DNA of 64,000 nucleotides from Fratercula arctica (GCA_947846985.1 CANTUZ010000014.1:3830374-3894373), one strand, 5' to 3'. Shown: positions 52,901 through 63,250, counted from the first letter of the stretch. The notes: a model not told the origin generated them from the sequence alone. Numbers and translations are program-made.

Positions 52901-54544
52901 AAGCCGCACCGGTGCGGCGACTGCGGCAAAGGCTTCAGCCGCGGTTCCAACCTCGCCCAACACCGCCGCATCCACACCGGCGAACGGCCTCACCGCTGCG
53001 GCGACTGCGGCAAAGGCTTCATCCAACGTTCCGACTTGGAACGCCACCGGCGCGTACACACCGGCGAACGGCCTTATCCTTGCGGCGACTGCGGCAAACG
53101 CTTCAGCGTCAGTTCCCACCTCGACCGGCATCGCCGCACCCACGCCGGCGGACCCGGTCCCCCCGCCCAACCCCGCGCCCGTCCTCGACCGCCTCCGACG
53201 GAGGCTTCGGCGGCTCCTCACCGCTGCCCGGAATGCGGGAAGAGCTTCACCCAACGTTCCGCTTTGGCCAAACACCGGAAAACCCACAGCGGGGAACGGC
53301 CTCACCGGTGCGGCGATTGCGGCAAGAGCTTCAGCCGCGGTTCCAACCTCACCCAACACCGCCGCATCCACACTGGCGAACGGCCCTTCGCTTGCAGCGA
53401 TTGCGGTAAAGGTTTCATCCAACGTTCCGACCTGGAACGGCATCAGCGGGTCCACACCGGCGAACGGCCCTACACCTGCGCCGAATGCGGCAAGAGTTTC
53501 AGTGTCAGTTCCCACCTCGACCGGCACCAGAAGATCCATGCGGCCGAGCGGGCGTCCTACCGCTGCCCCGAACATCTCGCCGGCTTCTTGGCCGCCCATC
53601 GGCACGGTCGCCTCTTCCAATGCGCCCAATGCGGGCGATGTTTCGGTCAAGGGGCCGCTTTGCTCAAACACCAACGCGCTCATGGCGGCGGGGGAAACGC
53701 GGGGCAACCCCCAAAATGCCCGGATTGCGGGAAGAACCGGGGGAGCGCCGTGGGCTTCCGTCCCCGCGCTCAACAATGCCTGGATTGCGGGAGGGAATCG
53801 GATGGCGGCGAGGGGGAATCAGCGCCGGCGGCGGCGGCGCCGCCGGAGAAACCCTACAAGTGCGGGGAGTGCGGGAAAGGGTTCGGGCAACGCTCGGCGT
53901 TGGTGAAACACCGGCGGATCCACACCGGGGAGAAACCTTACGCCTGCGGGGATTGCGGGAAGGGTTTCATCCAGAAGTCGGACCTCACCATCCATCGCCG
54001 GATGCACACGGGGGAGAAGCCATATCGCTGCGGGGAGTGCGGGAAGTGCTTCAGCGTCTCCTCCAACCTCATCACCCACCAACGCACCCACCTGGGGGAA
54101 AAACCCTACCAGTGCCCCGAGTGCGGCAAGAGCTTCATCCAACGCTCCGAGCTCACCATCCACCAACGCGTCCACACCGGCGAGAAACCCTACAAGTGTC
54201 CCGAGTGCGGCAAGTGCTTCAGCCGCAGCTCCCACCTCAACCGCCACCAACGCACCCACGCCGGGGACAAGCCCAAAGCTGCCGCCGCCGCCGCTCCCGC
54301 CGCCGTCACCCCCTCCGGTGGCTTCTCCGGCGCCGCCTTCTCCCCGCCGTTGGGCGGCTCGGCGGCCCCCATCCCCTCGCTGCCCTCCTTCCCTGCCTCC
54401 CCCTCGCCCCTGCCCATCCCGTCCCTCTCCAGCCCCGCCCTGGACCTGCCCTGGGCCCTCTCCTTCCCCGCCCGCGCCTTCCCCCACCCCTCCTTCCCCC
54501 CGGCCCCCGCCTCGGGGGCCCAGACCTCCTCCCTCATCAACTGA
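49976..54544 (+). CDS. ZNF-B: C2H2 zinc-finger protein with KRAB-end remnant
   Basis: Exons 49976-50009, 50368-50442, 51582-51809 and 52602-54544 join in phase, giving 759 aa. Exon 1 ([12 protein letters not shown]) and exon 2 ([20 protein letters not shown]) have the same lengths (34 and 75) and phases as in ZNF-A. Exon 3 is absent from ZNF-A: a 76-residue acidic-to-basic segment with [20 protein letters not shown], then GGKRRNRKK (possible nuclear signal). Exon 4 has about 13 intact fingers and a few broken ones. Fingers 1-3 (SRGSNL, IQRSDL, SVSSHL) recur as fingers 5-7. The Pro/Ala/Ser tail after the last finger is the same as in ZNF-A. Probable nuclear regulator; target unknown. Everything 5' of the ATG is G/C-run rich, so a full KRAB exon cannot be excluded. 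Confidence 0.85.
50470..51570. repeat. ~35-bp minisatellite in ZNF-B intron
   Basis: About 30 degenerate units of CCCCAAATTTGGGTGAATTC and CTTGGGTTTTTGGGG, filling the intron between exons 2 and 3. CCCAAATTTGGG is itself palindromic, so each unit carries a small hairpin. Confidence 0.9.
51935..52520 (-). mobile_element. CR1 LINE fragment with internal duplication, ZNF-B intron 3
   Basis: Reverse complement of the CR1 reverse-transcriptase 3' part; [17 protein letters not shown] can be read on the minus strand. A segment of about 240 bases (GGACCAGTACTGGTCCCAGT ... GACTCTCTGGATGCCACCAT) is present twice in tandem, at about 52070-52200 and 52312-52430. Confidence 0.85.
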
Positions 54545-55370
54545 GGGGTGGCCGGCCCTGGCGGCGGCTCCAGCCTCCTCCCGACCTCCCCAGCCGCTCG
54601 CCCGACACCCAGCTGGGGTTGGCCTCAAAGACCCATCGTTGGGGGGCTTGTTCCTGCCCGGAGCCGTTCAGCCTTGGTGGGTAATTAATGATCTAATGAG
54701 GGCATGAGGGACCCTGGCTGTGGCCACCAGCTCCATTCTCCTCCCGACCTCCCCAGCCGCTCGCCCGACACCCAACTGGGGTTGGCCTCAAAGACCCATC
54801 GTTGGGGGGGGGGGTCTTGTTCCCACCTGGAGCCGCTGACCCTGGTGGCTAATTAATGATCTCACTAATTGGAGGATGGGGAATTCCCCCTCAGGCCGTG
54901 GCTCCATCATTCTCCCGACCTCCCCAGCCGCTCGCCCAACACCCAACTGGGGTTGGCCTCAAAGACCCATCTTGGGGGGGTTCCTGCCCGGAGCCATCCA
55001 GCCTTGGTGGGTAATTAATGATCCCACTAATTAGAGGCTGGGAAAACCCTCTTCATTCTGGGGCTCCATCCTCCTCCCGACCTCCCCAGCCGCTTGCCCA
55101 ACACCCAACTGGGGTTGGCCTCAAAGACCCATGGTTGGGGCACAGCTTGTTCCTGCCCGGAGCCATTAAGCCTTGGTGGCTAATTAATGGTCTCGCTAAT
55201 TAGGGGATGGGGAATTCCCCCTCAGGTCATGGCTCCATCATTCCCAACCTCCCCAGCCGCTCGCCCGACACCCAACCTGGGTTGACCTCAAGACCCATCA
55301 CTGGGGGGACTTGTTCCTGCCCAGCCTTGGCAGCTAATTAAGGATCTAATTAGGGGATGGGGGGACCCCC
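54545..55370. repeat. ~170-bp tandem repeats downstream of ZNF-B
   Basis: Inverted match of 36865-37690: CCCGACCTCCCCAGCCGCTC, ACTGGGGTTGGCCTCAAAGA and GCTAATTAATGATCTCAC, five units. The first unit starts at the stop codon, so part of the array is probably 3' UTR. Confidence 0.95.
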
Positions 55371-55374
55371 CCCC

Positions 55375-55985
55375 CCGCCTTTTATATTTTTAACTCTTTT
55401 AACCTGATCAGCCCCATTTTACAGCAGGAAGATGCGTCCCTTCCAGAGGGGGATGACACCCGTTGCCACCCCACGGATTTTGGGCCAGAGGGAAGTGAAT
55501 AAAATCAATTCCCCACCTAATTAGGACAATTTTTAACGACCTTTTCCCACATCCCCCCCCAGCTCCTCCCGCTGTCGCACTGAGCACGACCAAAAATCTA
55601 CCAAATTCATCCTAGGTGGGAACCGATAAAAAAAACTGAAGCAGAAAAGGGTTTTTTTCCCCCCATTTTCTGCTAATTTCGCTCTTTTGGGGGGCAAATT
55701 ATTTCAGGGGTGGGGAGGGGGCAAGTCCCATATGGGGGATATTTGTCTTTTGGGGGGTTTTTTTGTTTTTTTTTTTACTGCTGTCAAGTGTCTTTGCAGT
55801 TTTTTGGCACAACCGGGCAGTGACAATGCTCCCCCAGTGCCATTTGGGGGGGGGGGGGGGGGGACGACACCCCCCACCTTTGAGGAAAAAAAACCAACCA
55901 ACCAACCAAATCTGGGGAAAATCACCCCCCCCCCAGATTCTGGGGGAAAAACCCCCGGATTTGGGTCACCGGCACTGCCAAGCAC
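55375..55985. other. Intergenic, nothing recognised
   Basis: AT-rich at 55380-55400 and T runs near 55755-55775, a G run at 55845-55862 and a C run at 55926-55935. No gene. Confidence 0.45.
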
Positions 55986-56003
55986 GTGTTTCGGAGGAAA
56001 GAC

Positions 56004-56009
56004 TTTATT
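56004..56009 (-). terminator. IER3: Candidate polyadenylation signal of IER3
   Basis: TTTATT on the + strand (AATAAAG on the minus strand), about 1.06 kb past the IER3 stop codon. No closer minus-strand signal was seen after the AU-rich region. Confidence 0.35.
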
Positions 56010-56524
56010 AACCCGCGCAGAGCGGAGTTGACCGCGGGGGTCGCCCGGTTTCCCCCCAACGCGTCGTTTTGTGTTGTTCCCGTCCCCCCTCCCCCCCCCC
56101 CCCCGAAACAGGAGCAAAATCAAGCTGTTTTCAGCTTTTTTTTTTTTAAAAAAAAAAAAAAAAACAAAAAACAAAAAACGATTTTTTTTTGTTTCGTTAC
56201 TTTTGTGACTTTGTATTCGGGCGTCGCCTCCCAGAAGGGTTCAATAAACACGAGCTGGGCGTCGCGGGATGAAAAAGTGCCATTTTTCCTACCTAAAACG
56301 GGCTCGGTTTTCCTTCCCAGCATCGCGGCCGCCCCCCCACAACGGTGGGAAATGGGGGGTTTCTCCCCCCCCCCCCCCCCGCCCCTCCCCCATTGGGAAA
56401 TCGGGGCGAAATCCACCAAAAACCTTATTTTCTCCTGGGTGCAGGAAACGCGGGAGGGGGATTCTGGGGGGGGGGGGAGGGGGGGGTTTCACGCCCACCG
56501 ACGAAGACCCAGCAGCAGCTTCAT

Positions 56525-56645
56525 TTAAATATTATTAAATATTAAATTATTAAATATTAAATACCCCCCCGAACCACCTTAAATAACCCCCAATTAAATA
56601 AATAACGGCGAAATAAATACAAACACAATAAATAAATACCGTAAC
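56525..56645 (-). promoter_or_regulatory. IER3: AU-rich element in the IER3 3' region
   Basis: On the minus strand the segment reads TATTTATTTATTGTG, GTATTTATTTCG and TTATTTATTTAATTG, then repeated AATATTTAATATTTAAT: many ATTTA pentamers, overlapping in places. IER3 is an immediate-early gene whose mRNA is known to be short-lived through such elements. The position, about 420-545 bases after the stop codon, fits a 3' UTR. Confidence 0.7.
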
Positions 56646-57067
56646 GAGGGGGGGGGGGGGGGAGGGGGATGAGGTGAGCAGCCCCGAGGCTGGGTAAGGG
56701 GCACCCATGGGTGCGAGGGGCAGCCCCGAAGGTGAGGTAGGGGGTACCCATGGGTGCTAAACGCCTCTTAAAAAGTGCACGGCGAGGGGGCACCCGTGGG
56801 CGCCGTCACAGCCCTAAAGCCGGGGTGACGGGCCCCAGAGCGTCCCTCAGGGCGCCGGGTGCCACCCCAAGGCCGAGGTGAGGGGCACCCACGGGTGCGT
56901 GGTGCCACCCTGTGGCCACCACAGGCGCAGGTACCAGCCCAGCACGTCGGGCGCCAGCCCTGAGGCCACGGCGATGGGCACGGCGGGGTGCTAGGTGCCG
57001 CCCCGAGGCCGAGGTGACAAGTCTTGGGTGCCACCCTGAGAGCAGGGTGAGGGTCCCCGGTGCCCCC

Positions 57068-58312
57068 TCAGCGGGCGGCGCCTCCGGCTGTGCGGTTGTG
57101 GGGTCGCAGGGTGGGCGACAGCAGCAGATGGGGGCAGGAGGCACCCATGGGTGCCCCCACGGGTGCCGCTGGCGTCCCCACCAGTGTCCCATTGGGTGTC
57201 CAGGTTGTCCCAGCAGTCCTGAGCAGCGCCCCGTCCCCGGGCAGGGATGTCACAGCAGGCGTCGCGGGTGTTTCGGGCGTCACCACGGCTGCGGCGGCCA
57301 CCTCAGGTGTCACGTCCCCCGGCGCGCTGTACACTTGGGCGCTCACCACAGCCAGCAGCAGCACCAGCAGCCGCTTCGCTGCGCTCGGCTCCTCCGCGGG
57401 GGGCGGCCGCCGCACCTGGGGGGAACGAAGTGGGGTAAAAACTGACCTGTCTGGGGCAAATCCCCCCCCCGGGGCAAATAACTCCCCCTGATCAGGCTTA
57501 CGGAACCCATCCAAAGGCAAACCCCTCCAACCCTGCTTAGCTTCCGGAAGGGTAACTGGGATAATTACCCCCTCCTGGGGCAATTAACTCTCCCGGGCAA
57601 ATACACCCCATTGGAGCAAATAACTCTCCCAATCAGGCTTCAGGAACCCATCCAAGGGCAAACCCCCTCTGACCCTGCTTAGCTTCCAGAAGGGTAACTG
57701 GGGTTATCGCCCCCCCGGGATAAATACACCACACCCCCCCCCGGGGCAAATAACCCCCCAACTAGGCTTAGGGAACCCATCCAAGCGTAACCCCCCCCGA
57801 CCCTGCTTAGCTTCCAGAAGCGTGACAGGGTTAATTACCCCCCCGGGACAAATAACCACCCCCATGAGGGGGGGCCAATACAGTCCCGGGGGGGGTATGA
57901 ATTCACCCCCAGGCCCCTCCCCCGGACGTCTGGGTTTTCCCCCACCCCCGGGGCACCAGGAGGGGGTGAGTCAGACAGGAGGGGGGGGGAAATGACTCAC
58001 CTCCCCCCCCCCCCCCCCCCTCCATCTTCGGGAAATGGGCCTCATCCTGCCCGCCCCAGGGTACCCAGGCGTCCGGAGAAGGGCTCCCCCGCCCTTACAC
58101 CCCCCCCCAAATGGCACCCCCGTACTCACAGCGGGCGGGTAAAGGACGCGGCGGTGCCGGCGGCGGGGCCTGGGGGGTCCGCTGGGCCCCACCGGGGGCT
58201 CGAAGGTGAAGTGACGGGGTGGGGAAGGGGTGACCCCAGCGGGGAACCCCCCCGGGGAGCCCCAACCCCGCCCGGGACACGTCGCTGCTGCCGCCGCCAC
58301 ATTCATGGTCAT
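57068..58312 (-). CDS. IER3: Immediate early response 3 (IEX-1)
   Basis: Two exons, 58312-58130 and 57415-57068, join in phase 0, giving 176 aa (human 156). The N-terminus MTMNVAAAAA is followed by HFTFEPP (human has FTFDP), the basic RRRHRRVLYPPA at the exon junction, and VRRPPPAEEPSAAKRLLVLL leading into a hydrophobic helix (LLVLLLAVVSAQVYS). This matches the conserved core of IER3: RRVLYP, VRR, EEP, AKRLL. The C-terminal part (TPEVAAAAVV..., NGTL sequon) is Ala/Pro/Thr-rich and diverged. IER3 is a stress- and NF-kB-induced regulator of apoptosis and ERK signalling, at ER/mitochondrial membranes and nucleus. A second ATG lies two codons downstream. The intron is expanded by tandem repeats. 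Confidence 0.9.
57475..57860. repeat. Three ~135-bp tandem units in the IER3 intron
   Basis: GGCTTACGGAACCCATCCAA, GGCAAACCCCTCCAACCCTG and CTTAGCTTCCGGAAGGGTAA recur at about 57497, 57630 and 57765 with small differences. Confidence 0.9.
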
Positions 58313-58344
58313 CTCGGAAAATGGCTGCCCCAGCCGACGGCGGC

Positions 58345-58440
58345 CCTTTTATAGCGGCGGTGAAGCTCCGCCCACCTCCGGCTCCCATTGGCTGCGTGGC
58401 GCTGGGGGGCGTGGCCCAGCGGGGTTGCTCCGCCCACCCG
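58345..58440 (-). promoter_or_regulatory. IER3: IER3 core promoter
   Basis: Minus-strand TATAAAAGGG box (58354-58345), CCAATGGG at about 58393-58386, and GC boxes (GGGCGTGGCC, GGGCGGAGC) on either side. The TATA box lies only about 35 bases from the chosen ATG, so the 5' UTR would be very short. Confidence 0.7.
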
Positions 58441-58449
58441 CCCGGGGTG

Positions 58450-59170
58450 CGTGGGGGGGCTGTAGGGGGGTATATGGAGAGCTATAGGGGGCTATAGGGG
58501 GCGTATAGAGGCTGTATTGGGGGCTATAGGGGTTGCATAGGGGGCCATAGGGGGCAATAGCTGGTTATAGGGGGCTATAGGGGGTGTATAGAGGCTGTAT
58601 TAGGGGCTATAAGGGTTGCATAGGGGGCTATAGGAGGCAATAGCTGGTTATAGGGGGCTATAGAGGCTGTATTGGGGGCTATAGGGGGCAATAGCGGGCT
58701 CTAGGGGGTGTATAGAGGCTGTATTAGGGGCTACAAGTGTTGCATAGGGAGCGATAGGGGGCTATAGGGGGTGTATTGGGGGCTACAGGGGTTGCATAGG
58801 GGGCTAGAGGGGGCTAGAGGGGGCAATAGCTTGTTATAGGGGGCTATAGGGGGTGTTTAGAGGCTGTATTTGGGGCTATAGGGCGTGTATAGAGGCTGTA
58901 TTACGGGCTATAAGGGTTGCATAGGGGGCCGTATGGGGGCTATAGGGGGTGTATTGGGGGCTACAGGGGTTGCATGGCAGGCTATAGCTGGTTATAGGGG
59001 GCTATAGGGTGTGTATTGGGGGTTACAGGGATTGCATAGGAGGCTATAAGGGGCTATAGGGGGTGTATTGGGGGCTATAGGGATTGCATGGAGGGCTATA
59101 GGGCAGCTTGGGGGTGTGGAGGGGGTACATAGGGGCATCTATAGGGGCATATATGACTATATAGGTGCCA
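58450..59170. repeat. CTATAGGGGG minisatellite
   Basis: Short units GGGGGCTATAG, GGGGGTGTATAGAGGC, TGTATTGGGGGC and GGGTTGCATAGG, organised into higher-order blocks of about 55-110 bases. Located just upstream of the IER3 promoter and 3' of DDR1. Confidence 0.95.
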
Positions 59171-59339
59171 CGGGGGGGCAGAAAGAGGGGTTCAACGTGC
59201 CTCCACCTCCTGCCTAACCCCCCCCCAGCACCCCCTATACCCCCCCTGCCCCTATAACCCCCCCCGCCCCTATAGCTTCCTGCCCCCCCCCTTTACACGT
59301 GTGTCACGCAATGGATTTTTCCCACATTGCACAACCCGC

Positions 59340-59700
59340 CTCTCACGGGGGCACCAGGACGCCTGGGCCCCCTTTTTGGGGGGGGTCTAGAACTTGGGGG
59401 GGGGGCACCCAGACCCCCAGGGTCCTCTGGGGGGTGACCTATAGGATATGTGGGTCCCCCTGGGGGTGCGGGACATCTGGGCCCCCTATAGAATGGAGGT
59501 TGGGGGGGTTGGGAAGCTGTCTGGGACCCCTTTTGGGGGGTGTCTATTGCTTCGGGGGGTCTATAGCTTGGGGGGGGGGGGCACCCAGACCCCCAAAGTC
59601 CCCTGGAGGGTGACCTATAGGATATGTGGGTGCCCCTGGGGTTGCCGGGACGTCCGGGTCCCCTATAGACTGGAGGGCGGGGGGGGGGGGTTGGGCAGCT
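59340..59700. repeat. Two ~190-bp tandem copies
   Basis: GGTGACCTATAGGATATGTG, GGGGGGCACCCAGACCCCC and CTATAGACTGGAGG-like blocks occur at about 59395-59530 and again at 59570-59690. Confidence 0.8.
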
Positions 59701-59819
59701 GCCCGGCCGCCTGGGTTCCTAAACCCTGAGTCATGGTTGGGTGGAGGGGGGGGCGTTTTGACGTCATTCTCCCCATTTCTCCACTCCCAAAAGTGTGGGG
59801 GGGGGGATGGGCAGAGAGA

Positions 59820-60110
59820 ACCCAGGCGCCCGAGCACCCATGGGGGGACCCAGGCGTCCAGGCACCCAAAGGGGACGCAGGTTTTTGGGGACCCAAAGGG
59901 GACGCAGGTGTCCGGGCACCCAAAGGGGACCCAGGCATCTGGGTACCCTAAAAAGGACCCAGGCGTTTGGGTACCCATGGGGGCACCCAGGCATCTGGGC
60001 ACCCCCAGAAGGGACCCAGGCATTCGGGCACCCAAAGGGGACGCAGGTTTTTGGGGACCCAAAGGTGGACCCAGGCGTTCGGGCACCCATGGGTGGGACC
60101 CAGGCACAGA
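59820..60110. repeat. ~30-bp minisatellite (GACCCAGGCGTCCGGGCACC)
   Basis: About ten units with CAAAGGGGACGCAGG and TTTTTGGGGACC variants. Confidence 0.95.
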
Positions 60111-60354
60111 GGAGAGAGACACAAACACCCCCCCAAAAACCCCTCTATATATTAGTGTAAAAATCTCCATTTCGGCCCCAAATATTTACAGCCCCCACCC
60201 CTCCCCCGCTGCCACCCTGGGCAATTACCCTCCCCCCCCGCCAATGAGGGTGTGGAGTGGAGATGGGTCCGGGGTGGTCCCAGGGGGTGTGGGTGGTCCC
60301 AGGGGTGAAGGGGGGGGGGGGTCCCGTGTCAGTAGTGTTGGGTGCTTCCAGTGT

Positions 60355-61462
60355 TGGGTGAAGAGGAAGAGGAAGGAGGAGGATGATGATGAGGAAGATG
60401 AAGGAGGAGGAGGAAGGAGGAGGATGATGAGGAAGATGAAGGAGGAGGAGGAGGAAGGGAAGGAGGAGGAGGAAGATGGAGGAGGAGGAGGATGAAGAAG
60501 GAGGAGGAGGAAGATGGAGGGAGAGGAGGATGAAGGAGGAGGAAGATGAAGGAGGAGGAAGAGAAGGAGGAGGTGGAAGAGGAGGAGGAATGGAAGGAGG
60601 AGGGGGAAGATGGAGGAGGGGGAAGATGAAGGAGGAGGAAGAGAAAGAGGAGGAGGAAGATGGAGGAGGAGGAGGATGAGGAAGATGAAGGAGGAGGATG
60701 ATGAGGAAGATGAAGGAGGAGGAGGAGGAAGAGGAGGATGAAGAACAAGGAGGAGTATAACAAGGAAGATGAAGGAGGAGGGGGAATATGAAGGATGAGG
60801 GGGATGAAGAATGAGGAGGAAGAGGAACAGGAGGTGGAGGAAGATGAAGGAGGAGGAGAAGGAAGAGAAAGAAGAGGAGGAAGATGAAGGAGGAGGATGA
60901 TGAGGAAGATGAAGGAGAAGGAGGAGGATGATGAAGAACGAGGAGGAGGATGAAGAGGGAGGCTGGTGGTGAGGAGGAGGAGGAAGGAAGGTGAGGAGGA
61001 TGAAGGTGAGGGGGAGGAAGGTGAGGAGGAAGGCGAGGAGGAGGAAGGTGAGGGGGAGGAAGGCAAGGGGGAGGAAGGAAGGTGAGGGTGAGGGAGGAGG
61101 AGGATGATGAAGAGGGATACTGATGGTGAGGATGATGAGGGAGGAGGAGGAAGAGGAGGAGGAGAAGGAGAAGGGAGGAAGGCAGGCTGCTGCCCATGAG
61201 GAGGAGGAGGAGGAGGAAGAGGGAGGCAAATGGTGAGGATGAGAAAGGTAAGGATGATGCTGAGGAAGATGGAGGAGGAAGAGGAGGAAGGCTGCTGCCC
61301 ATGAGGAGGAGGAAGGGCATGACGAGGGAGGCTGCTGGTGAGGAAGAGGAAGGTGGGGACGATGGAGGAGGAGGAGGAAGACGACGAGGGCAGCTGCTGG
61401 TGAGGAGGAGGAAGGAAGGCGAGGGGGAGGAAGGCGAGGGGGAGGAAGGCGAGGAGGAGGAG
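60355..61462. repeat. ~1.1-kb purine-rich GGA/GAT tract 3' of the DDR1 stop
   Basis: The + strand is almost only G, A and some T: GAGGAAGATGAAGGAGGAGG with GGAGGATGATGAGG and GGCGAGG variants. It begins within a few bases of the DDR1 stop codon and so is likely transcribed as C/U-rich 3' UTR on the minus strand. Confidence 0.9.
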
Positions 61463-61464
61463 GC

Positions 61465-63250
61465 TCAGGCCAGGGCGGTGTGGTCGCGCAGCAGGCGGTG
61501 CAGGAGGCCGAAGGTCGGGCGGTCGGCGGCATCGCGGGCCCAGCAGCGCAGCATCACCCCGTGCAGCGCCGCCGGGCAGCCGGGGGGGCAGGGCAGGTAC
61601 TCCTGGGGGCACAGCCGTCAGGGCACTGGGAGCACTGGGGGGAACTGGGAGCACTGGGGGGAACCGGGAGGGATGGGGGGAGGAGGGAGTACGGGGGGAA
61701 CTGGGGGAAACTGGAGGGAACTGGGAGCACTGGGGGGAACTGGGGGGAATTATGAGGAACTGAGGTAGTTGGGAGCACTGGGGGGAACTGGGAGGAACTG
61801 GGGGGGACTGGGAGGGACGGGGGGAGGGGGGAGTACTGGGGGAAACCAGGAGTACTGGGGGAATCTGGGAGGAACTGGGGGGGACTGGGAGCACTGCGGG
61901 GAACTGTGAGGGACTGGGGGTAACTGGGAGCAACTGGGGTAGTGGGGAGTAATGAAAGGAACTGGGAGTAACTGGGGAGAACTGGTAGTAACCAGGGTAG
62001 TGGGGAGTAATGGGCGTAACTGGGAATACTGGGGGGAACTGGGATTGACTGTGGTGGTGGGGAGTAATGGGGGGAACTGGGTGCAAACCCCTCCCCGTCC
62101 CCTCCCAGTCCCTCCCAATCCCTCTCAGCCCTCTCCCAGTCCCCTCCCAGTCCCTCCCACTGTCTCTCAATCCCTCCCAGTGCCTCCCAGCCCCTCACAA
62201 TCCCCTCCCAGTGCCTCCCAGTCCCTCCAAATCCCTCCCAGTCCCCATCCAGTGCCTCCCAATCCCTCCCAGCCCTCCCCCAGTCCCCTCCCAGTGCCTC
62301 CCACTGCCTCCCAGTCCCTCCAAATCCCTCCTAGTCCCCACCCAGTGCCTCCCAGTCCCCTCCCAGTCCCTTGCAGTCCCCTCCCAGTGCCTCCCAACCC
62401 CCTCCCAGTGCCTCCCAATCCCTCCCAGTCCCCTCCCAGTGCCTCCCAAACTCTCCCAGTCCTTCCCAGTGCCTCCCAATCCCTCCCAGTGCCTCCCAAT
62501 CCCCTCTCAGTCCTTCCTAGTGCCTCCCAGTCCTCTCCCCGTCCCCTCCCAGTGCCTCCCAGTGCCTCCCAATCTCTCCCAGTCCTTCCCAGTGCCTCCC
62601 AATATCTCCCAGTCTTTCCCAGTGCCTCTCAGTCCCCTCCCAGTCCTTCCCAGTGCCTCCCAATACCTCCCAATCCCCTCCCAGTGCCTCCAAATCCCCT
62701 CCCAGTGCCTCCCAATCTCTCCCAATCTCTCCCAGTCCTTCCCAGTGCCTCCCAGTATCCCCCAGTCCTTCCCAGTCCCCTTCCAGTCCTTCCCAGTGCC
62801 TCCCAGTGCCTCCCAATCCCCTCCCAGTCCTTCCCAGTGCCTTCCAATCCCTCCCAGTGCCTCCCAATACCTTCCAGTCCCCTCCCAGTCCTTCCCAGTG
62901 CCTCCCAATATCTCCCAGTCCTTCCCAGTGCCTTCCAATACCTCCCAATCCCCTCCCAGTGCCTCCCAATCCCCTCCCAGTGCCTCCCAATCCCTCCCAG
63001 TCCCTCCCAGTGCCTCCCAATCCCTCCCAATCTCTCCTCGTCCCCTCCTAGTGCCTCCCAATCCCCTCCCAGTCCCCTCCCAGTGCCTCCCAGTGCCCAC
63101 CTGGCGGCCCTGGGCGCGGAAGTGGTGCCCGGCGTTGGCGATGACCTGCTCGTCGCTGAGGCGGCCGTAGGGCTGCTCCCGGCAGCGCGTCAGCACCTCC
63201 CACAGCGTCACCCCGAAAGCCCAGGCGTCGCTGGCCGGCGTGAAGGTCCC
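61465..63250 (-). CDS. DDR1: Discoidin domain receptor 1, last two coding exons
   Basis: Minus-strand exons 63250-63101 (50 codons) and 61602-61465 (45 codons and stop) join in phase 0. They encode the C-terminal lobe of a tyrosine kinase: [20 protein letters not shown] holds the invariant Asp and the WxxGV segment of the APE-to-F-helix region, [18 protein letters not shown] is DDR-specific, and [15 protein letters not shown] holds the conserved CW and RP motifs, with ending HTALA. DDR1 is a collagen-binding receptor kinase of the plasma membrane. The 5' exons (discoidin, transmembrane, kinase N-lobe) lie beyond the right edge. The intron of about 1.5 kb is entirely minisatellite. Confidence 0.92.
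61620..62090. repeat. ACTGGGAG minisatellite, left half of a fold-back array
   Basis: Units GGGAACTGGGAGCACTGGGG and GGGAGGAACTGGGGG, G-rich on the + strand, within the last DDR1 intron. Confidence 0.95.
62091..63095. repeat. CTCCCAGTG minisatellite, right half of a fold-back array
   Basis: Units CCTCCCAGTGCCTCCCAATC and CCCCTCCCAGTCCTTCCCAG. The core CTCCCAGT is the reverse complement of the ACTGGGAG core in the left half, so the strand bias flips abruptly near 62090. Confidence 0.95.

Noticed and set aside
57450..57860. CRISPR-like array of three repeats in the IER3 intron
   Set aside because: The repeats are 135 bases long, tandem and without unique spacers, in a vertebrate gene.
60145..62170. 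Open frames of up to about 600 codons rich in Ser, Leu and Pro on the minus strand
   Set aside because: They arise from the purine-rich tract and the CTCCCAGT array; the real DDR1 exons lie in other frames with proper splice sites.
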